The notes under the pieces are model-generated. The model worked only from the letters and a program-made list of their open reading frames with translations. It had not been told where the DNA came from and made no database searches. 16,844 nt of DNA from Bacteroidales bacterium (GTDB lineage: Bacteria > Bacteroidota > Bacteroidia > Bacteroidales > UBA932): contig JAKSKC010000022.1 of assembly GCA_024401945.1 (NCBI GenBank), positions 1 through 16,844 of the forward strand, in the 5' to 3' direction. Below, piece after piece: positions 1 to 6,747 of this stretch (the first letter of the stretch is position 1; every line of letters begins with the position of its first letter). The translations under genes and the position numbers were made by a program.

Positions 1-1897
1 ATTTCCTGTCAGCATCTATGCTGCCGATCACCGCCACCCTGTCATCCGATCTGCGGAGTATAATCGGGATCTCCACGCTTTCATCCTTGTTGACGCTGAA
101 CATCTCGACGTGGGCTAGAACGCTCCCGTCAGCCAGTCTTGTGCCGCTTGTCATCATAAAATATCCGGTTTCTATATTGTTGCCGTCCGCAGAGGCACTG
201 TAGCCGCAGCTGCGGGTGGAACCGTCCTCTATCCGGGCTATGGTGTACTGCGAGAAATATCCCGGTTTCCTGATGAAGCTTTCTGCTGCATCATAGCTGG
301 TCACCAGACGTCCCTGTTCCACAATCTCCTGCGTATCCTGCTCGAAATCAACGGTGACCCAGTCGTCCCCGGACCTGTATTGCGGTTTGGCGTTCCCCCG
401 TCCAAGCCTCGCGGCACCACCCAGCGCACGGCCCATCGCGACGCAGAATATGTCCCCCGCTGCCGGGTCTGATATCCTGCTGCGCCATACGGCCACAGGA
501 GGAATCTGCAGTTCCTGGGGATTGCGGTCATACTCTATCCTGATATTCTCCCTGACCCAGGAGGCGATATCGGCAGGGGAGTGGAGCAGGGTGTCGATAC
601 CGGAACTGAGAATCTCCCTGCGGTAAGGCATAAGCATCTCCCTTGAGATACGCGGCGAGACGATGTATCTGTCATCGCTGTGCCCGGGTTCCATCGCTTC
701 GTCGATGACCTCCTGAGGCACGTCTATCTCGTCTTTCCTTGTGAGGAACAGCCCGGGGGCTGCAGTCCGCGGATGCGGCATTGCCAGTCGTATCCTGTTT
801 TCCTCCTCAAGCCTTTCCGCATTGATTTTTTTCTGTTCCACGTCGGAATTGTCCGGCAGGGCATTCTCCACCGGAGGCACGATGTCCAGGTCGAAACTGT
901 ACCTCTTCCCGACTGTTTTGTCCAGGACGACTTTTCCGCTCTCACCGGAAACCACCCCGATTCCGAAACAGTCATCCCTGCTTGCCCAAACGACTATGTC
1001 TCCCAGTCCTGTGTCAAGTGATGCCTGCCCGTCTGCATCCGTTATGTACGAGGCAACGGTGTAGAACTCGGCGGAGTTGTATATCTTGAATTCCACGGCT
1101 GCGCCGGCAACCGGTTTCCCCAGCGTGTCCACAACAGTCACTGTTGTCCTGCGCGAGGCGATATAGCCTTTGATGACGTTTATCTCGGTGTATGCGGATG
1201 TCCTTGAGATAACGTCCTCCGGTCCGTCGTAATCTCCGAAGGCCTTGGTATGCAGCAGCATCGCTCTCGAAACTGAGGAATTGAACCAGGCAAGGTCGAG
1301 CACAGGCTCCGGTTCGCAGGCTCCCATGAAGTGCCATCCGCCGTCAACATATACTTCAACCCAGGCGTGGTTGTCGTCCGTATGGGCCCATCTTGGAGTA
1401 TAAACCTGCCTTGCCGGGATTCCGGCCGCCCTCAGGGCTGCTACTGCAAGCACGGACTCCTCGCCGCATCGCCCGACCCCCGAACGTATCAGCGCCATAG
1501 GACCGAGTGTCCTGCCGTCGGAAGGAACGTAGGTCGCCCTCTCGTGGCACCAGTGGTTTATCTCGAGCGCAGCCTCTCCGATGCTCATCCCGGCGACCCT
1601 GTCGCACAGACTGTCGGCATACACGGTCCTGAAGTCGTCCAGGTTCTCGTTGTTTACCCTCAGCGGCAGTACAAAATGAAGGAACTCCCTTTCGGGTATG
1701 TCCCATTTCATCCTGTCCCTCACTTCCAGGGTCTTTGCCACATTGTTCTCCCAGTATTCCCTCGGAAAGACAAGACTGTCAGGGAGAGGCATATAGTCGT
1801 AGAGGAACTGAAGGTAATCAGTCTTTTTGCTGCAGGATGCAAGGGCGAGGATGCACGCCGCTGCCAAAACGCCTGCGTATGAGATAAATCGTTTCAT
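1..1897 (-). CDS. Transglutaminase-like lipoprotein, 3' end beyond the window
   Basis: Start is the ATG at 1895-1897, two bases after the cutC stop; the frame stays open to position 1, giving at least 632 residues. The N-terminus is a lipoprotein signal: basic MKRF, a hydrophobic stretch, then L-A-S-C with the lipidated Cys at residue 22, so the protein should be anchored in a periplasmic or outer-membrane face. A transglutaminase-core fold spans roughly residues 95-200: GRCGEES with Cys144, GIPARQ, and HAWVEV with His177. The position usually holding the catalytic Asp lies in FMGACEPEP, so the third residue is unclear. A beta-rich domain that looks carboxypeptidase-regulatory-like follows (about 230-330). 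A second module (about 430-510) ends in WVTVDFE and resembles a transglutaminase core lacking the Cys. Family members are often peptidase-like or structural, and the substrate is unknown. It is the last visible gene of the rny-dsbD-cutC run. The domain class is fairly sure; the function is not. Confidence 0.85.
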   Translation of the reverse strand, partial: MKRFISYAGVLAAACILALASCSKKTDYLQFLYDYMPLPDSLVFPREYWENNVAKTLEVRDRMKWDIPEREFLHFVLPLRVNNENLDDFRTVYADSLCDRVAGMSIGEAALEINHWCHERATYVPSDGRTLGPMALIRSGVGRCGEESVLAVAALRAAGIPARQVYTPRWAHTDDNHAWVEVYVDGGWHFMGACEPEPVLDLAWFNSSVSRAMLLHTKAFGDYDGPEDVISRTSAYTEINVIKGYIASRRTTVTVVDTLGKPVAGAAVEFKIYNSAEFYTVASYITDADGQASLDTGLGDIVVWASRDDCFGIGVVSGESGKVVLDKTVGKRYSFDLDIVPPVENALPDNSDVEQKKINAERLEEENRIRLAMPHPRTAAPGLFLTRKDEIDVPQEVIDEAMEPGHSDDRYIVSPRISREMLMPYRREILSSGIDTLLHSPADIASWVRENIRIEYDRNPQELQIPPVAVWRSRISDPAAGDIFCVAMGRALGGAARLGRGNAKPQYRSGDDWVTVDFEQDTQEIVEQGRLVTSYDAAESFIRKPGYFSQYTIARIEDGSTRSCGYSASADGNNIETGYFMMTSGTRLADGSVLAHVEMFSVNKDESVEIPIILRRSDDRVAVIGSIDADRK

Positions 1898-1899
1898 TT

Positions 1900-2511
1900 T
1901 CAGATATTTGCCAGTTTCGTTCCGTGAAATTCCACGGCTCCGGTCAGCCGGGCCAGTGTATCTATGTTCGCCGGTGTTATCCCAGCCCCGGGCATTATTA
2001 TGATACGTCCCGCCGCCCTTCTTACAAGTTCCGCAAGCAGTGGGGCACCTTCCACGGCGCTGCTTTCCTGCCCCGATGTGAGTATCCTGTCGCAGCCCAG
2101 CGCTATTATTTCCTCGAGTGCGGTGAAGGGATCCCGGCACCGGTCAAAGGCCCTGTGGAATGTGAAACTCATTCCTTCCGACTCCGACAGGAGTCTCCGC
2201 ATAGTCCCCGTATCCACGTTCCCATTCCTGTCAAGGGCTCCCGCAACAATCCCGGATACTCCTAGCTCCCTGCACAGCCTGATGCTGTCCAGCATAGTCC
2301 GTACCTCATCCTCACTGTATACGAAATCGCCTCCCCGCGGTCTTACAAGCACGTTAACCGGGATTCCGCAGGAAAGGCTCCCGCGTATCTCCTCCACATC
2401 AGGTGTCACTCCGCCCAGTTCGAGATTCCTGCACAGCTCGACCCTGGAGGCACCTGCAATACGCGCTTCCGCCACTTCTTGGGCCGATATGCAGCATCTT
2501 TCGAGAAGCAT
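1900..2511 (-). CDS. cutC: CutC family protein, short C-terminus
   Basis: This 203-residue TIM-barrel protein matches CutC along its length. It has an N-terminal LERCCISAQEV, ASRVELC, GGVTP, VLVRPRGGDFVYS, TFHRAFDRC, LTSGQES, and MPGAGITPANI. CutC proteins are cytoplasmic and historically linked to copper tolerance; in E. coli that phenotype was later attributed largely to the MicL sRNA encoded in the cutC 3' end, so the biochemical role is uncertain. E. coli CutC is about 248 residues. This one stops right after the strand ending EFHGTKLANI, so roughly the last 40 residues of the family (last barrel elements) are missing. The stop is followed within two bases by the next ATG, so no continuation exists in another frame. 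The start ATG directly abuts the dsbD TAG, which fits translational coupling. The family call is firm; whether the short form is active is open. Confidence 0.93.
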   Translation of the reverse strand: MLLERCCISAQEVAEARIAGASRVELCRNLELGGVTPDVEEIRGSLSCGIPVNVLVRPRGGDFVYSEDEVRTMLDSIRLCRELGVSGIVAGALDRNGNVDTGTMRRLLSESEGMSFTFHRAFDRCRDPFTALEEIIALGCDRILTSGQESSAVEGAPLLAELVRRAAGRIIIMPGAGITPANIDTLARLTGAVEFHGTKLANI

Positions 2512-4362
2512 CTACCTCAGGAACTCAATAAAATCGGATATCGAAGTATTGTACGGGTAAGGTCCCTTCAGGATATTCCCCCTTTCATCAAGGATGAAGT
2601 AGTTAGGCTGGGAATTCACCCCGAATCTCTTCAGCGCCGTATAGGAATTGACCCTGCCTGCGTCCTTGAGGACCCTGCCCTCATCGGTCGTGACCCAGTC
2701 CTCCCTGTCCAGGGCCGTCTTGTCATCCACATACAGTTTGACGAATATGAACCCTTCATCAAGCGTTTCCCTTACCTTAGGGTCTGAGAGGACCCTGAGC
2801 TCCATCTCCCTGCAGTTGACGCAGCCGTATCCGGTAATGTCCAGGAATATCCTTTTTCCCTGTCGGGCGGCTTCCTTCTGCGCGTCCTCCAGTTTGAAAT
2901 CCCTGCCTATGCTGTATTCCACAGCCGCCTGTCCCTTGTCCTCCGTGTTTTCCACCGGCGGAAGATATCCGGCCAGCGCCTTCAGAGGGTTCCCGTACAT
3001 CCCGGTGAAGAGATATATGGTGAAAGCCGTCACGATGGCAAGCCATATCACCCTGGCCCTGCTCCATCTGATGCTTTCCTTATCGGATCCCAGTATCCCT
3101 GTGAGATAGAGGATGAGCAGCACGAAGAGCACTATCCATATTGTAAGGTAGACATTCCTCGGGAGTATGCCCCAATGGTAGGTCTGGTCGGCTACGGACA
3201 GGAACTGAAGTCCGAGGGCCAGCTCTATGAATCCCAATGACACCTTCACGGTCTGAAGCCATCCTCCGGATTTCGGAAGGCGTTTCAGAAGTCCTGGGAA
3301 AAGCGCCAGCAGCGCAAAAGGCAGTGCGAAGGCTATGCTGAATGCCAGCATCGTTATCACCGGTGTCCAGAATTCCCCTGAGACGCTCTTTATAAGGACC
3401 GTACCCACTATCGGACCGGTGCAGCTGAAGGACACGAGGACCAGTGTCAGGGCCATGAAGAATACGCCTCCGAGACCTTTTCCGTCGGATTTCCCGTCAG
3501 CCGAGTTGACCCATTTCGACGGGAGTGTGATCTCGAAAAGTCCGAAGAAACTGAGCGCGAAGACCAGGAACACAAGGAAGAAAATCAGGTTCGGGAGCCA
3601 GTGCGTGGCCAGCCAGTTGAATATGTCGGCAGATACCGAACTGCCTCCGAAAAGCCAGGTCAGACCTATTATGACGCATATCGGAACCGTATACAGCAGA
3701 ACGATGAAAAGCCCGTACATGAAGGCCTTGAACTTTCCCTTCTTCCTGTCGGAATCACCTTTTATGAAGAATGATACCGTCATAGGGACCATAGGGAAGA
3801 CACAAGGGGTCAGAAGCATCGCCAGACCGAGCAGGACGGCCTGAAGTACAAGGGAGAGGAGTCCTTCCTTCCCTGCGGGGATGTCCCCGTCAGTGCCGCC
3901 GGCATCAGGCTGCGGCAGCGGTTCCGCCTCCAGCCCTGCCTCCGCATCGCTTTCCAGCCAGGCCTCAGTACCGCTCTCCGATATGGTTTTCGTACCGCTC
4001 TCCGGTATTGTCTCCGTATCACTCTCCGGTATGGTCTCCGCCACGTTTTCCGCGACAGTATCCGGGACCTCTTCAGGCCCGGACACCTTCTCCTCTGAGG
4101 CAGCGGCGGCAGGGGAGTCCGTGCTGATTGTTATGTCGAAGTCGAAATCTTCCGGAGAAAAACAGTTCGTTGCCGCACAGGATATGGACCTGATGCTTCC
4201 GCTGACGTGGTCAACCCCCTTGGCGGGAGTTCCGGTTATCACCACCTTGCCGTCTTCGGAAGATACCTCCCATCTTATTTTGCTCCTGGAGAGCCCCTGT
4301 GCTGAAATGGAAACGGCGGCAAGCAGTGCCAGACTGATAGCCGCCATTAATTTACGATACAT
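2512..4362 (-). CDS. dsbD: Thiol:disulfide interchange protein DsbD
   Basis: 616 residues, predicted to carry electrons from cytoplasmic thioredoxin across the inner membrane to periplasmic thiol partners. In order: a signal peptide (1-22, ending SISAQG); a reduced N-terminal alpha domain with a C-x4-C pair at Cys62 and Cys67 (SCAATNC); an acidic, repetitive linker at about 84-160; the multi-helix CcdA-like membrane domain from about 168 to 460, with the two redox cysteines in LTPCVFP and SFSCTGP; and a C-terminal thioredoxin-like domain with GYGCVNCREME. The alpha domain is only about 55 residues between signal peptide and linker, roughly half the usual size. The start is seven bases from the rny stop and the stop abuts cutC, so it sits inside one transcript. 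The function of the membrane and thioredoxin domains is a confident call; the state of the alpha domain is inference. Confidence 0.95.
   Translation of the reverse strand: MYRKLMAAISLALLAAVSISAQGLSRSKIRWEVSSEDGKVVITGTPAKGVDHVSGSIRSISCAATNCFSPEDFDFDITISTDSPAAAASEEKVSGPEEVPDTVAENVAETIPESDTETIPESGTKTISESGTEAWLESDAEAGLEAEPLPQPDAGGTDGDIPAGKEGLLSLVLQAVLLGLAMLLTPCVFPMVPMTVSFFIKGDSDRKKGKFKAFMYGLFIVLLYTVPICVIIGLTWLFGGSSVSADIFNWLATHWLPNLIFFLVFLVFALSFFGLFEITLPSKWVNSADGKSDGKGLGGVFFMALTLVLVSFSCTGPIVGTVLIKSVSGEFWTPVITMLAFSIAFALPFALLALFPGLLKRLPKSGGWLQTVKVSLGFIELALGLQFLSVADQTYHWGILPRNVYLTIWIVLFVLLILYLTGILGSDKESIRWSRARVIWLAIVTAFTIYLFTGMYGNPLKALAGYLPPVENTEDKGQAAVEYSIGRDFKLEDAQKEAARQGKRIFLDITGYGCVNCREMELRVLSDPKVRETLDEGFIFVKLYVDDKTALDREDWVTTDEGRVLKDAGRVNSYTALKRFGVNSQPNYFILDERGNILKGPYPYNTSISDFIEFLR
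3950..4045 (-). repeat. 24-bp tandem repeat in dsbD linker
   Basis: Three in-frame copies of a 24-bp unit begin with CTCTCCG on the plus strand at 3974, 3998 and 4022, with a more degenerate fourth copy on the 3950 side. On the coding strand they give an eight-residue unit of the ETIPESGT type (ETIPESDT, ETIPESGT, KTISESGT, then a diverged EAWLESDA). The unit is acidic and proline-containing, as expected of a flexible periplasmic spacer between DsbD's alpha domain and its membrane domain. Such arrays can change copy number by slippage without breaking the frame. Confidence 0.8.
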
Positions 4363-4368
4363 GCCGTC

Positions 4369-5907
4369 TTATTTTGCAAATGCCACTGAACGGGTTTCCC
4401 TTATCACGGTGATCTTGACCTGTCCCGGATAGGTCATCTCCTCCTGGATGCGCTGGGCGATATCAGTGCTGAGGCGTGCTGCCTGGTCATCGGAAACGTC
4501 CTCCGCCCCGACAATAACCCTGAGCTCGCGTCCGGCCTGGATGGCGTAGGACTTCTCAACTCCCGGATATGACGCTGCAAGGTCTTCCATACCCTTGAGC
4601 CTCTTGATATAGCTTTCGATCACTTCGCGGCGTGCTCCCGGACGTGCGCCTGAAATGGCGTCTCCGACGAGGACGAGAGGGGATATGAGCGAGGTCATTT
4701 CCATTTCCTCGTGGTGTGAACCGATGGCATTGACAATCTCAGGACGCTCCTTGTTCTGTTCGGCGAGCTTGGCACCGAGCAGAGCGTGAGGCAGTTCAGG
4801 ATCATCTTCGCTGACTTTACCGATATCGTGGAGAAGGCCGGCCCTCTTGGCGGCCTTTGTGTTGAGTCCGAGTTCGGAAGCCATTATGGCGCATATGTTG
4901 GCCACTTCGCGTGAGTGCTGCAGGAGGTTCTGGCCGTAGCTTGAACGGTATTTCATCCTTCCGATCATACGCACAAGCTCCATACTCATCCCGTGTATCC
5001 CGAGATCGATGCAGGTGCGCTTTCCGGTTTCGAGAATCTCCTCCTCGAGCTGCTTCCTCACCTTCGCAACCACTTCCTCGATCCTTGCCGGATGGATTCG
5101 TCCGTCAAGAACAAGCTGGTGGAGGGCAAGCCTTGCCACCTCCCTGCGTACGGGATCGAACGCTGAAAGAAGGATCGCATCCGGTGTGTCGTCAACCACG
5201 ATCTCCACCCCGGTAGCTGCCTCGAGAGCCCTGATGTTGCGTCCTTCACGGCCGATGATCCTTCCCTTGATCTCGTCGTTCTCGATAGGGAATGATGTCA
5301 CTGCATTTTCTATCGCCGTTTCGGTCGCTGTTCTCTGGATGGTGTTGATCACTATTCTCTTGGCCTCCTTGGCTGCATTGAGACGGGCTTCGTCCATCGT
5401 GTCGTTTATGTACGCCTGAGCCTCTGTCCTGGCTTCGGCCTTCATATTCTCCACGAGCAGGTCCTTCGCCTCCTGGGCCGTCATTCCGGCCAGTGACTCG
5501 AGTTCCCTGTTGACCTGGTTGTTGAGCTTGTTGTACTCCTCGATCTTGTTCTCGAGAATGTTCTTCTGCGCGTTCAGCTGCCCTTTCTGTGAGTCCAGGT
5601 CGTGCTGTCTCCTGTTGAGTTCGCCGGCCTGCTGGTTAAGCTGTCCTTCCCTTGACTTGATGTTGTTCTCACGCTCCTTGAGCTCGTTGTTCTTCTGGTT
5701 GACCTTCTGGTCGTGATCGCTCTTGAGCTGGAGGAACTTCTCCTTAGCCTGAAGAATCTTCTGCTGCTTGATATTCTCCGCCTCAAGCTTGGCCTTTTCA
5801 ATGATAGCCTTGCTGCGGTCCTTCAGAACCGTGCGGCTGATCAGTATGTAAGCGGCAAGCGTTACGACTGCGCCGCAAATCGCTGCCAGGATGTAAAAAT
5901 ACCACAT
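4369..5907 (-). CDS. rny: Ribonuclease Y
   Basis: 512 residues, a membrane-anchored endoribonuclease that starts mRNA turnover. One N-terminal membrane helix (residues 3-24) is followed by a long charged coiled coil (about 28-140, rich in K, E, Q and N). A KH RNA-binding domain contains [15 protein letters not shown] (215-229) and [15 protein letters not shown]. An HD phosphohydrolase domain carries His331 (QHSREVA) and the metal-binding H360-D361 pair (GLLHDIGK), with SHHEEM at about 397-402 and [12 protein letters not shown] further on. Length and domain order are those of the family. The ATG at 5905-5907 places the membrane helix at the extreme N-terminus, as expected. It lies downstream of the 6S-like RNA terminator, so it needs read-through or its own promoter. 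The next gene, dsbD, starts seven bases after its stop. Confidence 0.97.
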   Translation of the reverse strand: MWYFYILAAICGAVVTLAAYILISRTVLKDRSKAIIEKAKLEAENIKQQKILQAKEKFLQLKSDHDQKVNQKNNELKERENNIKSREGQLNQQAGELNRRQHDLDSQKGQLNAQKNILENKIEEYNKLNNQVNRELESLAGMTAQEAKDLLVENMKAEARTEAQAYINDTMDEARLNAAKEAKRIVINTIQRTATETAIENAVTSFPIENDEIKGRIIGREGRNIRALEAATGVEIVVDDTPDAILLSAFDPVRREVARLALHQLVLDGRIHPARIEEVVAKVRKQLEEEILETGKRTCIDLGIHGMSMELVRMIGRMKYRSSYGQNLLQHSREVANICAIMASELGLNTKAAKRAGLLHDIGKVSEDDPELPHALLGAKLAEQNKERPEIVNAIGSHHEEMEMTSLISPLVLVGDAISGARPGARREVIESYIKRLKGMEDLAASYPGVEKSYAIQAGRELRVIVGAEDVSDDQAARLSTDIAQRIQEEMTYPGQVKITVIRETRSVAFAK

Positions 5908-5909
5908 GA

Positions 5910-5943
5910 CTAATATATATTGTTGGTTCTAGTATTCAACAAA
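5910..5943 (-). promoter_or_regulatory. Weak candidate promoter for rny
   Basis: Reading the minus strand, GTTG at 5940-5937 (or TTTG at 5943-5940) is followed after 19 (or 22) bases by TATATTAG at 5917-5910, one base short of the TAnnTTTG consensus. The -33 part would lie in the T-tract of the upstream terminator. The -7 element ends only two bases before the rny ATG, which is too close for a normal leader, so this could be fortuitous. The alternative is read-through from the zapA promoter. Confidence 0.3.
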
Positions 5944-5975
5944 AAACAGTATCCGCTCATAAAGGCAGATACTGT
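5940..5975 (-). terminator. Intrinsic terminator of the 6S-like RNA
   Basis: On the minus strand an 8-bp perfect stem, ACAGTATC (5975-5968) with GATACTGT (5953-5946), encloses a 14-base loop and is followed at once by a run of T residues (5945-5941) then G. This is a standard Rho-independent terminator placed right after the structured RNA and before rny. Confidence 0.8.
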
Positions 5976-6128
5976 ATGAAATACCGTTAGTCCGACGGCA
6001 GAAATCACCATCTTCAGGTTTTGGGCTCCGTACTGTCTCTGGTTTCCTGTCTGTGCAGGCCTGCCATCCTCAGCCGAGTACACCCGGTTCCGTGGAACTT
6101 GTTAGTTTCAGCGGCGGGATCTAACGGT
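5941..6128 (-). ncRNA. ssrS: 6S RNA-like regulatory RNA between zapA and rny
   Basis: The 220-bp gap between zapA and rny has no gene but strong RNA structure on the minus strand. Its two ends pair perfectly: ACCGTTAG (6128-6121) with CTAACGGT (5990-5983). Further in, GTACT pairs with AGTAC flanked by GGG and CCC, and an apical CCTG/CAGG hairpin caps the molecule. The largely unpaired middle is the layout of 6S RNA, which mimics an open promoter and binds RNA polymerase holoenzyme. With the terminator, the transcript would be about 185-190 nt, the normal 6S size. 6S genes lie beside zapA in many bacteria, which supports the call. The 5' strand of the closing stem overlaps the zapA stop codon. 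No clear promoter is seen inside zapA, so the RNA may be processed from the zapA transcript. The call rests on structure and position, not on a covariance-model score. Confidence 0.75.
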
Positions 6129-6418
6129 CAGTCCTTATTTTCTTTCAGATATTTTGCAATGTCCTTCTCCAGGGCCTGGATTTCGGTCTGGACAGAACTG
6201 TTTGCCTTTTGAGCCATAAGTCTCGCGACCGTTTCGTTGAGCGCCACAAAGGTCAGCTTGTCAGCGAGACTCTTGTCAGGGAACCGCTCGTTGTATTTGC
6301 CGAGCATCTCGTTGATTCTCTCGGCGGCGAGTCTCATCATCTGTTCCATCTCAGGGTTCGCGGCCCTCAGTGGAAAAGTCTTGTCGGCAATCTTTATTGT
6401 AATGCTCTGCTCGGCCAT
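6128..6418 (-). CDS. zapA: Cell division protein ZapA
   Basis: 96 residues. ZapA binds FtsZ and promotes bundling of protofilaments at the division ring. The N-terminal half (SITIKIADKTFPLRA, then PEMEQMMRLAAERINEML) is the FtsZ-binding alpha/beta head. The C-terminal half, from about residue 50 (LADKLTFVALNETVARLMAQ) to the end, is the dimerising helix with charged heptads. Length is typical of ZapA. The ATG at 6416-6418 shares one base with the stop of the upstream coiled-coil gene (TGATG), so translation is probably coupled. The stop codon lies in the 5' end of the 6S-like RNA. Confidence 0.9.
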   Translation of the reverse strand: MAEQSITIKIADKTFPLRAANPEMEQMMRLAAERINEMLGKYNERFPDKSLADKLTFVALNETVARLMAQKANSSVQTEIQALEKDIAKYLKENKD

Positions 6419-6687
6419 CAGTTCTGTAAAAGTCTAATGCAATTGTCAATCTCCCTGATCAGTTTATTGAGGCGGTTCCTGGCGATGGCGTTGCCTTCCT
6501 GCCCCATGAACGCGCCGCTCAGTTCCTGATTGGCTATCTGTCGTTTCAATTCAGTAATCTGCTTCCTGCAGGATGCAAGTTCATCCTCGCTCCTGCTGAG
6601 TGAAAGCGCAAGTTCGCGGTTGCGCTCCTTTTCCTTCTCATAAAGGGCGATAAGCGATGCGATATTTTCTCTTACAGTTTCGAGCAT
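6418..6687 (-). CDS. Small coiled-coil protein upstream of zapA
   Basis: 89 residues with no domain I can name. Residues 1-55 are a continuous charged helix with heptad spacing (LIALYEKEKERNRELALSL, then ELASCRKQITELKRQIANQ). A short break with Gly and Met follows (SGAFMGQEG), then a second helix, ARNRLNKLIREIDNCIRLL, at about 69-87. There is no signal peptide or membrane segment, so it is cytoplasmic. Its stop overlaps the zapA start by one base, and a good promoter lies just upstream, so the two are made together. A role as a ZapA partner, comparable to the short coiled-coil ZapB of enterobacteria, is a reasonable inference from position and shape only. Confidence 0.8.
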   Translation of the reverse strand: MLETVRENIASLIALYEKEKERNRELALSLSRSEDELASCRKQITELKRQIANQELSGAFMGQEGNAIARNRLNKLIREIDNCIRLLQN

Positions 6688-6715
6688 AAGTATGAACTAA
6701 TAACCTACAATCGCA

Positions 6716-6747
6716 CAAATGTAACGATAAATTGCTATTTTTGCAAT
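6716..6747 (-). promoter_or_regulatory. Promoter of the coiled-coil protein-zapA operon
   Basis: On the minus strand ATTG (6747-6744) is followed by a 20-base spacer and an exact TAnnTTTG match, TACATTTG (6723-6716). This spacing and pair of elements fit the Bacteroidetes housekeeping sigma factor consensus (-33 TTTG, -7 TAnnTTTG, 19-21 bp apart). The leader to the ATG at 6687 would be about 20 bases. Confidence 0.65.
6736..6743 (+). promoter_or_regulatory. -7 element for the 187-residue gene
   Basis: TATTTTTG is an exact TAnnTTTG match ending four bases before the ATG at 6748, so transcription should begin at or next to the start codon. No TTG-type -33 element is visible at the expected distance. 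It sits between the -7 and -33 elements of the opposite-strand promoter. Confidence 0.5.

Noticed and set aside
1964..2560. Plus-strand open frame of 198 codons over cutC
   Set aside because: cutC on the minus strand has family motifs throughout; this frame has none and no promoter.
3881..4432. Plus-strand open frame of 183 codons across the dsbD 5' end
   Set aside because: Its Ser/Pro/Gly-rich sequence is the mirror of the acidic dsbD linker repeats; dsbD and rny explain the region.
6055..6064. Perfect palindrome GCAGGCCTGC as an operator
   Set aside because: It lies in the apical arm of the 6S-like RNA and is better explained by RNA structure.
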